Assembly (NCBI GenBank): GCA_963790435.1
Contig: CAWBOI010000001.1
Span: forward strand, 930,001-994,000
Direction: 5' to 3'
DNA length: 64,000 nucleotides
DNA from: Ilyomonas sp963790435
Lineage (GTDB): Bacteria; Bacteroidota; Bacteroidia; Chitinophagales; Chitinophagaceae
Shown here: positions 8,953 to 16,700 of the stretch, piece by piece
How the letters are laid out: each line of letters opens with the position of its first letter
Position numbering within the stretch: position 1 is the stretch's first letter
The notes under the pieces: generated by a model
What the model saw: only the letters and a program-made list of their open reading frames with translations
Databases searched by the model: none
Told to the model about the DNA's origin: nothing
Translations under genes and position numbers: made by a program

Positions 8953-9222
8953 CTACCAGCTTGCTTTTTTTACACCAGGAATTTTACCGTTCAGTGCCAT
9001 ATCACGGAAGGTAATACGTGACAAACCAAAATAACGGATGTAACCTCTCGGACGTCCGGTAAGCTGGTCGCGGTTTTTTAATCGAACCGGCGAAGCATTG
9101 CGTGGTAGTTTATCCAAACCAGCATAATCGCCCGCAGCTTTTAAAGCAGCGCGCTTCTCTGCATATTTGGCTACCATTGCCTCGCGTTTTCTGCCTCTGG
9201 CTTTAATTGATTCTTTTGCCAT
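8953..9222 (-). CDS. rpsN: 30S ribosomal protein S14 (zinc-free form)
   Basis: The 89-residue S14 has the long, zinc-independent form. It lacks the CxxC...CxxC residues of short S14 and has the usual NASPVRLKNRDQLTGRPRGYIRYFGLSRITFRDMA segment. S14 helps assemble the 30S head. It is packed 9 bp from rplE, so the two are co-transcribed. Confidence 0.95.
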   Translation of the reverse strand: MAKESIKARGRKREAMVAKYAEKRAALKAAGDYAGLDKLPRNASPVRLKNRDQLTGRPRGYIRYFGLSRITFRDMALNGKIPGVKKASW

Positions 9223-9231
9223 AATCTTATA

Positions 9232-9813
9232 TTAAACTTCTTGAGCGTCTTTTTTCATGTTTTTAAAAGGCAATCCCAATTCCTTCAACAATTCGTAAGC
9301 TTCTTCATTGTTTTTTGCAGAAGTAACAAAAGTGATGTCCATGCCGGTAATTTTATTTACCTTATCAATGTCAATCTCAGGAAAAATAATTTGTTCGGTT
9401 ACTCCCAATGTGTAGTTGCCACGACCATCGAAAGCTTTATCACTAATGCCTTTAAAATCGCGCACACGAGGTAGAGCCACAGCAATCAAACGGTCGAGAA
9501 ACTCATACATTCTTTCACCGCGCAGCGTAACACGAGCACCAATCGGCATGTCTTTGCGCAACTTAAAGTTAGAAATATCCTTCTTGCTTCTGGTTGCAAT
9601 TGCTTTCTGACCTGTTATGTTTGATAGTTCATCAACCGCAACATCTACCAGCTTTTTATCAGCCACAGCACCGTTTACACCACGGTTCACGCATATCTTC
9701 TGCAACTTTGGAGTCTGCATAATGCTTTTGTAGCCGAATTTTTTTACCAGTGCGGGTACAACTTCTTTCTTGTACTTATCCGCCAATCTTGGAGTATATT
9801 TTACAGTACTCAT
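9232..9813 (-). CDS. rplE: 50S ribosomal protein L5
   Basis: The 193-residue protein carries the L5 landmarks LQKICVNRGVNGAVADKK, ARVTLRGERMYEFLDRLIAVALPRVRDFKG and NYTLGVTEQIIFPEIDIDKV. L5 binds 5S rRNA in the central protuberance. Its start codon overlaps the stop codon of rplX by four bases (9810-9813), which indicates translational coupling. Confidence 0.96.
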   Translation of the reverse strand: MSTVKYTPRLADKYKKEVVPALVKKFGYKSIMQTPKLQKICVNRGVNGAVADKKLVDVAVDELSNITGQKAIATRSKKDISNFKLRKDMPIGARVTLRGERMYEFLDRLIAVALPRVRDFKGISDKAFDGRGNYTLGVTEQIIFPEIDIDKVNKITGMDITFVTSAKNNEEAYELLKELGLPFKNMKKDAQEV

Positions 9814-10151
9814 GATTTAACTGCCTCCCCTGACTTTTTAAATATGCGAACTAACTTTCCTTCCTCACGTGTGCGCTTAATTTTAGATGGCGCACCAGTT
9901 TTTGCATCCCATAGCATTACATTGCTGATATGAATAGGTGCTTCTCGCTTTACCAAACCGCCTTTCGTATTTTGCGCAGATGGCTTTGTGTGTTTGGTCA
10001 TAATATTTACGCCTTCAACCACCACACGGCCTTTGTCAATAATCACTTCCAAAACCTTGCGGGGCTTTTTCAGGTCCTTATCATCACCGGCAATCACCAC
10101 TACGTTGTCGCCTCGTTTGATATTATATTTCGGTTTGAATCTGTTACTCAT
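9810..10151 (-). CDS. rplX: 50S ribosomal protein L24
   Basis: The 113-residue protein has the KOW motif near the N-end (NIKRGDNVVVIAGDDKDLKKPRKVLEV). It also has the downstream VEGVNIMTKHTKPSAQNTKGGLVKREAPIHISNVML block typical of bacterial L24. L24 initiates 50S assembly at the 5' end of 23S rRNA. It overlaps rplE by four bases. Confidence 0.96.
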   Translation of the reverse strand: MSNRFKPKYNIKRGDNVVVIAGDDKDLKKPRKVLEVIIDKGRVVVEGVNIMTKHTKPSAQNTKGGLVKREAPIHISNVMLWDAKTGAPSKIKRTREEGKLVRIFKKSGEAVKS

Positions 10152-10221
10152 TGTTTTGTATTTGCGGAGTAAACCGTTTTATTAGTAAGCCGCCTTCAAA
10201 AAACGGGCGGCAAAGATACGA

Positions 10222-10590
10222 TTATAATACTTCAGGTGCAAGTGAAATAATCTTCATGTAACCTTTATCACGAAGTTCCCTGGCAACGGGTCCAAAGATG
10301 CGCGTACCGCGAGGTTCGTCAGCATTGTTAAGCAATACCACTGCATTGTCGTCAAAGCGGATGTAAGAGCCATCTTTGCGGCGCAACTTATTGGTAGTGC
10401 GAACGATAACAGCTTTTGAAACCGTGCCTTTTTTAACACCACCGGCGGGCAACGCATCCTTAACGGTTACTACAATTTTATCACCTATCTTGGCGTAATC
10501 CTGACCAGAATTACCTAACACCCGGATGCAAAGCACTTCTTTCGCTCCGCTGTTATCGGCTACATTTAACCTGCTTTCTTGCTGAATCAT
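10222..10590 (-). CDS. rplN: 50S ribosomal protein L14
   Basis: The 122-residue protein is a standard L14: MIQQESRLNVADNSGAKEVLCIRVLG at the N-end and GTRIFGPVARELRDKGYMKIISLAPEVL at the C-end. L14 lies at the subunit interface next to L19. Upstream, the 127-bp spacer to rpsQ holds an unusual AGCT-rich repeat. Confidence 0.97.
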   Translation of the reverse strand: MIQQESRLNVADNSGAKEVLCIRVLGNSGQDYAKIGDKIVVTVKDALPAGGVKKGTVSKAVIVRTTNKLRRKDGSYIRFDDNAVVLLNNADEPRGTRIFGPVARELRDKGYMKIISLAPEVL

Positions 10591-10596
10591 TTTATT

Positions 10597-10714
10597 AAGC
10601 TTTGAGCTATTAGCTGCAAGCTGCGAGCTTTGAGCTGCGAGCTGCGAGTTGTTAGCAATTTACTTTTATATTTCACTTACAAGCTCGTAGCTCAGGGCTC
10701 GTAGCTCATAGCTT
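10597..10714. repeat. AGCT-rich degenerate repeat between rplN and rpsQ
   Basis: The spacer is made of many slightly different copies of words such as GAGCTGCGAGCT and AGCTCGTAGCTC. The left half (10597-10650) and the right half (10680-10714) are roughly inverted relative to each other and could fold as a hairpin in the operon mRNA. A related word series (GCTTGCGGCTTGTAGCCGAT) lies at about 16095-16134 before rpsJ stop, and a fragment (CTCGTAGCTT) at about 13021-13030. Confidence 0.7.
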
Positions 10715-10717
10715 TTC

Positions 10718-10987
10718 TTATTTTGCTTTTTCAATTACTTCCACCAGGCGCCAGCGTTTGGTTTTGCTGAGCGGACGGGTTTCCATAATTTTTACCACAT
10801 CACCAACAGTGCACTCATTCTTTTCATCGTGCGCATGAAACTTGGTGGTTTTATTTAAGAATTTACCATAAATCGGGTGCTTCACTTTACGTTCAACCGC
10901 GACAGTGATGGTTTTCTCCATCTTATTGCTACTCACAACACCGATTCTTGTTTTGCGTAAATTTCTTTGTTCAGCTTGTGTTTCCAT
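10718..10987 (-). CDS. rpsQ: 30S ribosomal protein S17
   Basis: The 89-residue protein has the OB-fold S17 signature (KTRIGVVSSNKMEKTITVAVERKVKHPIYGK, then GDVVKIMETRPLSKTKRWRLVEV). S17 is a primary 16S rRNA-binding protein. The spacers on both sides are long for this operon (about 49 and 127 bp). Confidence 0.96.
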   Translation of the reverse strand: METQAEQRNLRKTRIGVVSSNKMEKTITVAVERKVKHPIYGKFLNKTTKFHAHDEKNECTVGDVVKIMETRPLSKTKRWRLVEVIEKAK

Positions 10988-11036
10988 TGTTTTTGTTTTT
11001 GTGCCTTTTTTGAAGACATCTATTTAGTAAAGAACA

Positions 11037-11249
11037 CTAAGCCTGTACTGTTCTTTTTTTGATTTCTGTTTTTATCCTTGCAATGTCTTTTCGCAGATTG
11101 CGGACGCTCATTGGGTTCTCTAAAGGAGAAATAGCGTGCGCAAATTCCAGCTTTTTCAAACGTACTGTATCTTCATTCACACGAGCCTGCAAGTCGGCAT
11201 CGCTAAAGTCTTTCAGGCTTTTATTAAACTCGTATTTTTTATTAGCCAT
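11037..11249 (-). CDS. rpmC: 50S ribosomal protein L29
   Basis: A 70-residue coiled-coil L29, with the conserved VRNLRKDIARIKTEIKKR C-terminal helix. L29 lies near the exit tunnel next to L23. It follows rplP in the canonical order with a 34-bp gap. Confidence 0.95.
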   Translation of the reverse strand: MANKKYEFNKSLKDFSDADLQARVNEDTVRLKKLEFAHAISPLENPMSVRNLRKDIARIKTEIKKRTVQA

Positions 11250-11283
11250 TGTATTTTGTTTTTATTGAAAAAGAATACAGGAG

Positions 11284-11703
11284 CTATGCCTGAAGGTCTC
11301 TTCTGATAACGAATTTTGTTTTGATAGGAAGCTTTTGTGAAGCTAAGTGCATAGCTTCTTTTGCTGTTTCCATAGGAACACCATCACATTCAAAAATGAT
11401 ACGTCCTGGTTCAATTACGGCAGCCCAAAACTCAGGGTTACCTTTACCTTTACCCATACGCACTTCTAACGGCTTGCGGGTAATGGGTTTATCAGGAAAT
11501 ATGCGAATCCATACATTCCCTTCACGCTTCATGGCACGGGTCAAAGCCTGACGGGCAGCTTCAATCTGGCGGTTGTTCAACCAAATTGGTTCTTCGGCTT
11601 TTAAAGCATAAGAGCCAAAGGCTATGCTGGTGCCACGTTTCGCCACATTGCGAATGCGACCTTTTTGTGCTTTTCTATGTTTGCTTCTTTTCGGCTGTAA
11701 CAT
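11284..11703 (-). CDS. rplP: 50S ribosomal protein L16
   Basis: The 139-residue protein begins MLQPKRSKHRKAQKGRI and contains RQALTRAMKREGNVWIRIFPDKPITRKPLEVRMGKGKGNPEFWAAVIEPGRIIFE, the classical L16 block that contacts A-site tRNA. Length is normal. The 74-bp spacer to rpsC contains an exact TTTGTTTTTGC copy (11709). Confidence 0.97.
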   Translation of the reverse strand: MLQPKRSKHRKAQKGRIRNVAKRGTSIAFGSYALKAEEPIWLNNRQIEAARQALTRAMKREGNVWIRIFPDKPITRKPLEVRMGKGKGNPEFWAAVIEPGRIIFECDGVPMETAKEAMHLASQKLPIKTKFVIRRDLQA

Positions 11704-11777
11704 TGTGTTTTGTTTTTGCTCTTTTTTTCAGTTGTTTTTATTTACCGGAAACCATAAACTGGTAACCAGCAACTGAT

Positions 11778-12599
11778 TTATCTTCTTCCACCGCCGCCCC
11801 TTCTGTCTCCACCTCCACCGCCTCTGCGGTCGTCTCCTCCTCTTCTTTCATTACCACCACGACGGTCGTCTCTTCTATCACCACCGCGATGGTCATCGTT
11901 TCTGCGGTCATCTCTTCTATCACCGCTTACGTCTTTACCACCAATGAAATTTGGATTTAAATCGCGCTTACCGAGAACTTCACCTTTACAAATCCATACT
12001 TTGATACCGATTTTTCCATACACAGTTTGTGCAAACACGTTGGCATAATCAATATCCATACGAAGCGTATGAAGGGGAACACGACCTTGCTTAAATTTTT
12101 CGCTTCGCGCAATTTCTGCACCTCCCAAACGACCGCTCAACTTTACTTTGATACCTTCTGCACCCATGCGGAGTGTAGAGGCTACCGCCATTTTAATAGC
12201 TCGTTTGAAGTTGATACGGTTTTCAATCTGCCGGGCAATGGTATCGCCTACAATAGCCGCATCCAACTCGGGTCGGCGAATTTCCAGAATGTTGATCTGA
12301 ACATCTTCTTTGCCCGTGAGTTTTTTCAATTCTTCTTTGATGCGGTCAACTTCTCCGCCGCCCTTACCTATAATGATACCAGGCTTTGAAGTATGAATGG
12401 TAACAATCAGTTTGCCTAATGTACGCTCGATTACAATTTTGGAAATGCCACCTTTATTGATACGTGCGTTTAAATAGGTTCTTATCTTGTGGTCTTCAAT
12501 CAGTTTGCCGGCATAATCTTTTTTGCTGCCATACCAATTGCTTTCCCAACCTCTGATGATACCTAATCTGTTACCAATAGGATTTGCTTTTTGACCCAT
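11778..12599 (-). CDS. rpsC: 30S ribosomal protein S3 with an Arg/Gly/Asp-rich C-terminal tail
   Basis: Residues 1 to about 220 are a normal S3: N-terminal MGQKANPIGNRLGIIRGWESNWYG, a KH domain with GIIIGKGGGEVDRIKEELKKL, and the C-domain GRLGGAEIARSEKFKQGRVPLHTLRMDIDYA...KVWICKGEVLG. The last 50 or so residues are a low-complexity tail of GDRRDD, GGDRR and RRGGGGG units, with no hydrophobic residues. S3 lines the mRNA entry channel, so the tail would lie near incoming mRNA. Short basic or acidic S3 tails are known in Bacteroidota; this one resembles an RGG-type RNA-binding tail. The encoding DNA shows imperfect repeats and could vary in length between strains. Confidence 0.95.
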   Translation of the reverse strand: MGQKANPIGNRLGIIRGWESNWYGSKKDYAGKLIEDHKIRTYLNARINKGGISKIVIERTLGKLIVTIHTSKPGIIIGKGGGEVDRIKEELKKLTGKEDVQINILEIRRPELDAAIVGDTIARQIENRINFKRAIKMAVASTLRMGAEGIKVKLSGRLGGAEIARSEKFKQGRVPLHTLRMDIDYANVFAQTVYGKIGIKVWICKGEVLGKRDLNPNFIGGKDVSGDRRDDRRNDDHRGGDRRDDRRGGNERRGGDDRRGGGGGDRRGGGGRR

Positions 12600-12641
12600 A
12601 TTGTTTTATTTACTTACAGGCTATTTGCCTGCGGAATATTT

Positions 12642-12983
12642 TTATTTGCTGTCAACAATGATTGTTACGTGATTGCTGCGCTTCCGTACGCGGTAGCCAC
12701 GGCCTTGTGGTGCCGGACGCATCCGCTTCAATACGCGACCACCATCAACAAAAATCGTCTTTACGATTAAATTTGCGTCAGCAGCGCTTGTGCCTTCGTT
12801 CTTCTGCTCCCAGTTGTTGATAGCGCTTCTCAACAGTTTGTATAAAGGAACCGCATTGTGTTGCGGATGAAATTCTAAAATTGCCAACGCTTTTTCAACA
12901 TTCATACCACGGATAACATCTGCCAGCAAACGCATTTTGCGAGGCCCTGTAGGATAGTTATTTAATTTAGCAACAGCTTCCAT
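12642..12983 (-). CDS. rplV: 50S ribosomal protein L22
   Basis: The 113-residue protein is the tunnel-lining L22: KMRLLADVIRGMNVEKALAILEFHPQ at the N-side, and the beta-hairpin FVDGGRVLKRMRPAPQGRGYRVRKRSNHVTIIV at the C-end. The hairpin tip where macrolide-resistance changes usually occur looks intact. It lies between rpsS and rpsC. Confidence 0.96.
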   Translation of the reverse strand: MEAVAKLNNYPTGPRKMRLLADVIRGMNVEKALAILEFHPQHNAVPLYKLLRSAINNWEQKNEGTSAADANLIVKTIFVDGGRVLKRMRPAPQGRGYRVRKRSNHVTIIVDSK

Positions 12984-13038
12984 TTTCTAAATTTTTAAGT
13001 TTCAGTTTATCATCTTGAAACTCGTAGCTTATTAACTT

Positions 13039-13308
13039 TTATTTCTTACTGCCTGAATGTCCTTTGAAATTACGTGTTGGAGCAAATTCGCCTAATTTAT
13101 GACCTACCATAAACTCGGTAACATAAACCGGGATGAACTTATTTCCATTGTGTACAGCAAAAGTATGACCCACAAAGTCGGGCGTAATGGTAGAGCGGCG
13201 ACTCCATGTTTTGATTACACTCTTTTTGTTTTTGCCCTCATTCATGTTTAAAACCTTGGTTTCAACGTTTGAATCTACATAAGGACCTTTTTTTATCGAA
13301 CGACCCAT
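13039..13308 (-). CDS. rpsS: 30S ribosomal protein S19
   Basis: The 89-residue protein starts MGRSIKKGPYVD and contains TWSRRSTITPDFVGHTFAVHNGNKFIPVYVTEFMVGHKLGEFAPTRNFKGH, the full S19 signature. S19 binds the 30S head with S13. The gene contains an exact TTTGTTTTTGC copy at 13225, read in the sense strand as Lys/Asn codons (GKNKK). Confidence 0.97.
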   Translation of the reverse strand: MGRSIKKGPYVDSNVETKVLNMNEGKNKKSVIKTWSRRSTITPDFVGHTFAVHNGNKFIPVYVTEFMVGHKLGEFAPTRNFKGHSGSKK

Positions 13309-13334
13309 AATTTTGGAATGAGTTTATTTGAAAA

Positions 13335-14174
13335 TTATTTCAATGTCAGTTTCTTACCGTTTCTGCGCTGAATAATCAGGCTGTCAGAACTTTTATGCTT
13401 ACGTGTTTTTAAACCTTTTGCATACTTACCTGTACGGCTGCGTGGATGACCACCTGAGGCTTTACCTTCACCACCACCCATCGGATGATCAACAGGATTC
13501 ATTGCCACACCGCGGGTGCGGGGACGAACCCCTTTCCAACGGTTCACGCCGGCTTTACCAGCCTGCTCCAAATTGTGGTCACTGTTGGAAACCACGCCTA
13601 CGGTTGCATAGCAGTTAATCAACACCTTTCTTAACTCACCGCTTGGCATTTTCAATACAGCATAACTCTCTTCTTTGTTGGTTAACTGAGCCGAAGAACC
13701 TGCGCTGCGGGCAAGCTTGCCACCTTGACCGGGTTGCAATTCAATATTATGAATAACAGTACCGAGTGGCATGTTTTTCATTTGAAGTGCATTACCCAAT
13801 TCAGGAGCCACTGTGTCGCCTGAGGTAATCGTAGCCCCTACCTGGATGCCCTGAGGTGCAAGGATGTATCTTTTTTCACCATCGGTATATTGAACCAATG
13901 CGATAAAAGCGGTACGGTTTGGATCGTATTCTACAGACACCACTTTCGCATCTATACCTTTCTTATCTCTTTTAAAATCAACAATGCGATAATGGTGTTT
14001 GTTGCCACCACCCATGTAACGCATAGAACGGCGACCTTGTGCATTGCGACCACCCGTGCTGTGCTGTACTTCCAACAAGCTTTTCTCCGGCTCATTGGTT
14101 GTGATTTCAGCATACGCATTCCCAATTCTCCAGCGTGTGCCGGCTGTCATGGGTTTGTATTTTTTTAATGCCAT
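13335..14174 (-). CDS. rplB: 50S ribosomal protein L2
   Basis: The 279-residue protein matches L2 along its length: the RNA-binding GRNAQGRRSMRYMGGGNKHHYRIVDFKR, the SH3-like ELQPGQGGKLARSAGSSAQL, and the C-terminal GVAMNPVDHPMGGGEGKASGGHPRSRTGKYAKGLKTR. The histidine of NPVDHPMGGG that is important for peptidyl transfer is present. The gene is packed between rplW and rpsS. Confidence 0.97.
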   Translation of the reverse strand: MALKKYKPMTAGTRWRIGNAYAEITTNEPEKSLLEVQHSTGGRNAQGRRSMRYMGGGNKHHYRIVDFKRDKKGIDAKVVSVEYDPNRTAFIALVQYTDGEKRYILAPQGIQVGATITSGDTVAPELGNALQMKNMPLGTVIHNIELQPGQGGKLARSAGSSAQLTNKEESYAVLKMPSGELRKVLINCYATVGVVSNSDHNLEQAGKAGVNRWKGVRPRTRGVAMNPVDHPMGGGEGKASGGHPRSRTGKYAKGLKTRKHKSSDSLIIQRRNGKKLTLK

Positions 14175-14218
14175 TTGTTTGATTCTTTAAGCGAACTTTT
14201 CAGCTTCGCAACTATAAT

Positions 14219-14518
14219 TTAAATATTTGAATACAAATCAATGCTTTCACCTTCGGCTACAGTAACATAAGCTTTTTTATAGCCAGGCTTTACGCCTTTG
14301 ATGAAACCGGCTTTTGTAAATCTTGTTTTGTTTTTGCCCGGAACAATTACAGTATTCACATCTTCCACACTTACACCATACAAATCTTCTACGGCTTTCT
14401 TAATTTCCAGTTTGTTTGCCTTTTTAGCCACTTTAAAAGCATAGCGACGCAATTTCTCTTGTTGGGCGTTTGCTTTCTCAGTAAGAACAGGCTTTATTAA
14501 TATCTCGGTCAATTTCAT
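14219..14518 (-). CDS. rplW: 50S ribosomal protein L23
   Basis: The 99-residue protein has ILIKPVLTEKANAQQEKLRRYAFKVAKKANKLEIKKAVEDLYGVSVEDVNTVIVPGK, the L23 core that docks trigger factor and SRP at the tunnel exit. It contains an exact motif copy at 14327, read as GKNKT codons. It follows rplD by 27 bp. Confidence 0.96.
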   Translation of the reverse strand: MKLTEILIKPVLTEKANAQQEKLRRYAFKVAKKANKLEIKKAVEDLYGVSVEDVNTVIVPGKNKTRFTKAGFIKGVKPGYKKAYVTVAEGESIDLYSNI

Positions 14519-14545
14519 GATTGATAACGATTAATACGTTCGTAA

Positions 14546-15186
14546 TTAAGCTTCTACTTCTGCTGTTTCTTCTTCGCTGAAAATTTTAGCAGCACTTTCC
14601 GTCAACACCAATGTGTCGGCGTTCACTACTTCATAAGTGTTCAGGTCGGCCAACAATGTGCTTTCTACTTTTGGTATGTTGCGAAGACTGAGGTAAACAT
14701 TATCGTTGTAATCAGCCAACACAAACAAAGTTTTTTTATCAGCAATATTCAAAGCTTTCAATGCATCAGCAAACTGCTTTGTTTTGGGTGCTTCTAAGTT
14801 AATATCTTCAACCACTACAATGGCATTGTCTTTTGCTTTATAAGAAAGAGCGCTTACTTTGGCAAGGTCTTTCACTTTCTTGTTCAGCTTAAAGCCGTAG
14901 CCGTGTGGCTTAGGTCCGAAAATGGTACCACCGCCTTTATACAAAGGGTTACGAATGTTACCCTTACGCGAACCACCGGTACCTTTTTGTTTGTGCAGTT
15001 TCGGCTGGCTCCCTGCACTTCAGCACGGGTCTTTACTTTATGAGTACCCTGGCGCTGTGCAGCCTGATATTGCTTTACTGCGAGATACAATACATGATCG
15101 TTTGGCTCAACAGCAAAGATTTCATCCGGCAACTCAATTGTTCTTCCGGTGGTTGCGCCTTGTATATTTAAAACTTCTACTTGCAT
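14546..15186 (-). CDS. rplD: 50S ribosomal protein L4, with an apparent one-base frameshift
   Basis: L4 binds 23S rRNA near its 5' end and lines the tunnel. The N-part (MQVEVLNIQGATTGRTIELPD... to EVQGASR, from 15186) and the C-part (LHKQKGTGG..., YKGGGTIFGPKPHGYGFKLNKKVKDL to 14546) lie in different frames. Reading the minus strand, CGAAACTGC at about 14997-15004 should be CGAAAACTGC to give GASRKLHKQKGTGGSRKG, so one A appears to be missing from a short A-run. With the base restored the protein would be about 213 residues, the normal L4 length. L4 is essential in nearly all bacteria and the rest of the gene is well conserved, so a sequencing or assembly error is more likely than a true pseudogene. 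Confidence 0.9.
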
Positions 15187-15205
15187 TTGAATTTGTTTTT
15201 GCTGA

Positions 15206-15823
15206 TTATTTCTGAATTAAAACCATTGAACCGTTATGACCCGGCACAGAACCACTCACCAGAATATAATTTTTGTCAGGGAATATTTTTACGATTTTCA
15301 AGCCTTTCATCTTCACGCGGTCATTACCCATTCTGCCTGCCATGCGCATACCTTTAAATACACGCGAAGCATCAGACGAGTTACCAATAGAACCTGGTGC
15401 GCGCTGACGGTCATGCTGACCGTGCGATTGTTCGCCAACACCATGAAAGCCATGACGCTTTACAACACCCTGAAAACCTTTACCTTTTGTGGTACCAACT
15501 ACTTCTACTTTTTCACCTTCGGAAAAAATATCAACAGTAATGGTTTCACCAATATTTTTTTGGAGAGAACAATCGCGGAATTCTTTTACGAATTTTTTGG
15601 CTGGAGTATTAGCCTTTGCGAAATGAGCGATTTCGGCTTTAAGGGAGTGTTTTTCTTTTTTGTCGCCAAACGCTAATTGAATGGCATTGTAACCATCTGT
15701 TTCCTCGGTTTTTACTTGTGTTACCACACAAGGACCGGCTTCAATAATGGTAACAGCGGTTTGTTTACCGTCTGTTCCAAAAATGCTGGTCATCCCAATT
15801 TTTTTACCAATAATACCTTTCAT
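15206..15823 (-). CDS. rplC: 50S ribosomal protein L3
   Basis: The 205-residue protein starts at the ATG at 15823 (MKGIIGKKIGMTSIFG). The open frame continues upstream to 15985, but that part is unlike L3 and reads through a spacer. Landmarks are VEVVGTTKGKGFQGVVKRHGFHGVGEQSHGQHDRQRAPGSIG and the C-terminal GRMGNDRVKMKGLKIVKIFPDKN. The conserved glutamine that is methylated in some bacteria lies in the SHGQHDRQRAPGSIG loop near the peptidyl transferase centre. The spacer to rpsJ is about 310 bp. Confidence 0.95.
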   Translation of the reverse strand: MKGIIGKKIGMTSIFGTDGKQTAVTIIEAGPCVVTQVKTEETDGYNAIQLAFGDKKEKHSLKAEIAHFAKANTPAKKFVKEFRDCSLQKNIGETITVDIFSEGEKVEVVGTTKGKGFQGVVKRHGFHGVGEQSHGQHDRQRAPGSIGNSSDASRVFKGMRMAGRMGNDRVKMKGLKIVKIFPDKNYILVSGSVPGHNGSMVLIQK

Positions 15824-16135
15824 CGTTTGTTGCGGTTTGTGCCCCGCAGAGGTGTTGAGGACATTGCGCCGATGAAAGTGCAATTCAATCCTTGTTTTCC
15901 GCCGACCTTTTCTTTTGTTTCCGCCGTGGCGGAGTAGAAGTACCGGAGGTAAACAAACCTCGAAGGGCTTGTTATTATGTCTCAACCAGGATTGTAAGCG
16001 ATTGTTTGGTTTCGCCTGATTTCCTGATTATTAATTTTTATTCAGAGCTCTTTTTTCGCTTTCGCAATTGAGAGATGAGTGATTTTTTATAAGATCTTTT
16101 GCTTGCGGCTTGTAGCCGATAGCTTGCCGCTTGCT
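15824..16135. other. Spacer between rplC and rpsJ, no gene recognised
   Basis: About 310 bp without a supported gene, unusually long inside an S10 operon. An open frame on the minus strand runs through part of it into rplC but has no L3-like sequence. Near 16095-16134 there is a degenerate GCTTGCGGCTTGTAGCC-type repeat related to the AGCT-rich spacer at 10.6 kb. I see no clear terminator. A second promoter for rplC onward, or an L4-type leader control, cannot be confirmed by eye. Confidence 0.5.
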
Positions 16136-16441
16136 TTACGCTTTGATTTCAACTTCAACACCACTTGGCAGGTCGAGCTTTGATAAAGCATCTACTGTGC
16201 GGGAAGATGAAGTATAAATATCCAGCAAGCGCTTGTGCGTTGCTAATTGAAATTGTTCACGGCTCTTTTTGTTCACGTGAGGTGAACGCAGAACAGTAAA
16301 GATTTTTGTATGCGTAGGTAAAGGAATAGGACCTGTAACTACAGCACCGGTACTGCGAACAGTTTTTACGATTTTTTCAGCAGATTTATCAACTAAATTG
16401 TGATCGTAAGACTGTAATTTAATTCGTATTCTTTGAGACAT
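16136..16441 (-). CDS. rpsJ: 30S ribosomal protein S10
   Basis: The 101-residue protein begins MSQRIRIKLQSYDHNLVDKSAEKI and contains GPIPLPTHTKIFTVLRSPHVNKKSREQF, the full S10 signature (also NusE in antitermination). The ATG at 16441 is chosen. Another ATG at 16447 would add two residues, and a start at 16474 would overlap the predicted promoter. It is the first gene of the operon. Confidence 0.96.
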   Translation of the reverse strand: MSQRIRIKLQSYDHNLVDKSAEKIVKTVRSTGAVVTGPIPLPTHTKIFTVLRSPHVNKKSREQFQLATHKRLLDIYTSSSRTVDALSKLDLPSGVEVEIKA

Positions 16442-16471
16442 TGCCATGAGCCTGATTTCAAATTGGGAGCG

Positions 16472-16502
16472 CAAAGGTAACGGGTTGATACATAGCAGAC
16501 AA
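16472..16502 (-). promoter_or_regulatory. Bacteroidota-type promoter of the S10 operon
   Basis: On the minus strand, TTG (complement of 16500-16502), a 20-base spacer, then TACCTTTG (complement of 16472-16479). This agrees with the -33 TTTG / -7 TAnnTTTG consensus known for the Bacteroides primary sigma factor. Transcription would begin about 20-25 bases before the rpsJ ATG, which is a short leader. Confidence 0.65.
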
Positions 16503-16700
16503 GCTTTTTACAATTATTTTTGAGTTTTTATTATTTTTTAGGAAAACTCATACCAGTGATGAGTGAATAAGCGGCGGCTAAGAAAGTAAACCGACGATGT
16601 AAGGTTTGTTTTTGCACGTTTTTTATCTCTCTTTCAATCGTAGCAAATTAAGTTTGAACGTCTCAGATTTCGAAAAGAGAAGTTTGAAAGAAGTTAGTTT

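Noticed and set aside
15824..15985. N-terminal extension of L3 in the same frame
   Set aside because: Sequence is unlike any L3 N-end; the ATG at 15823 gives the conserved MKGIIGKKIGMT start.
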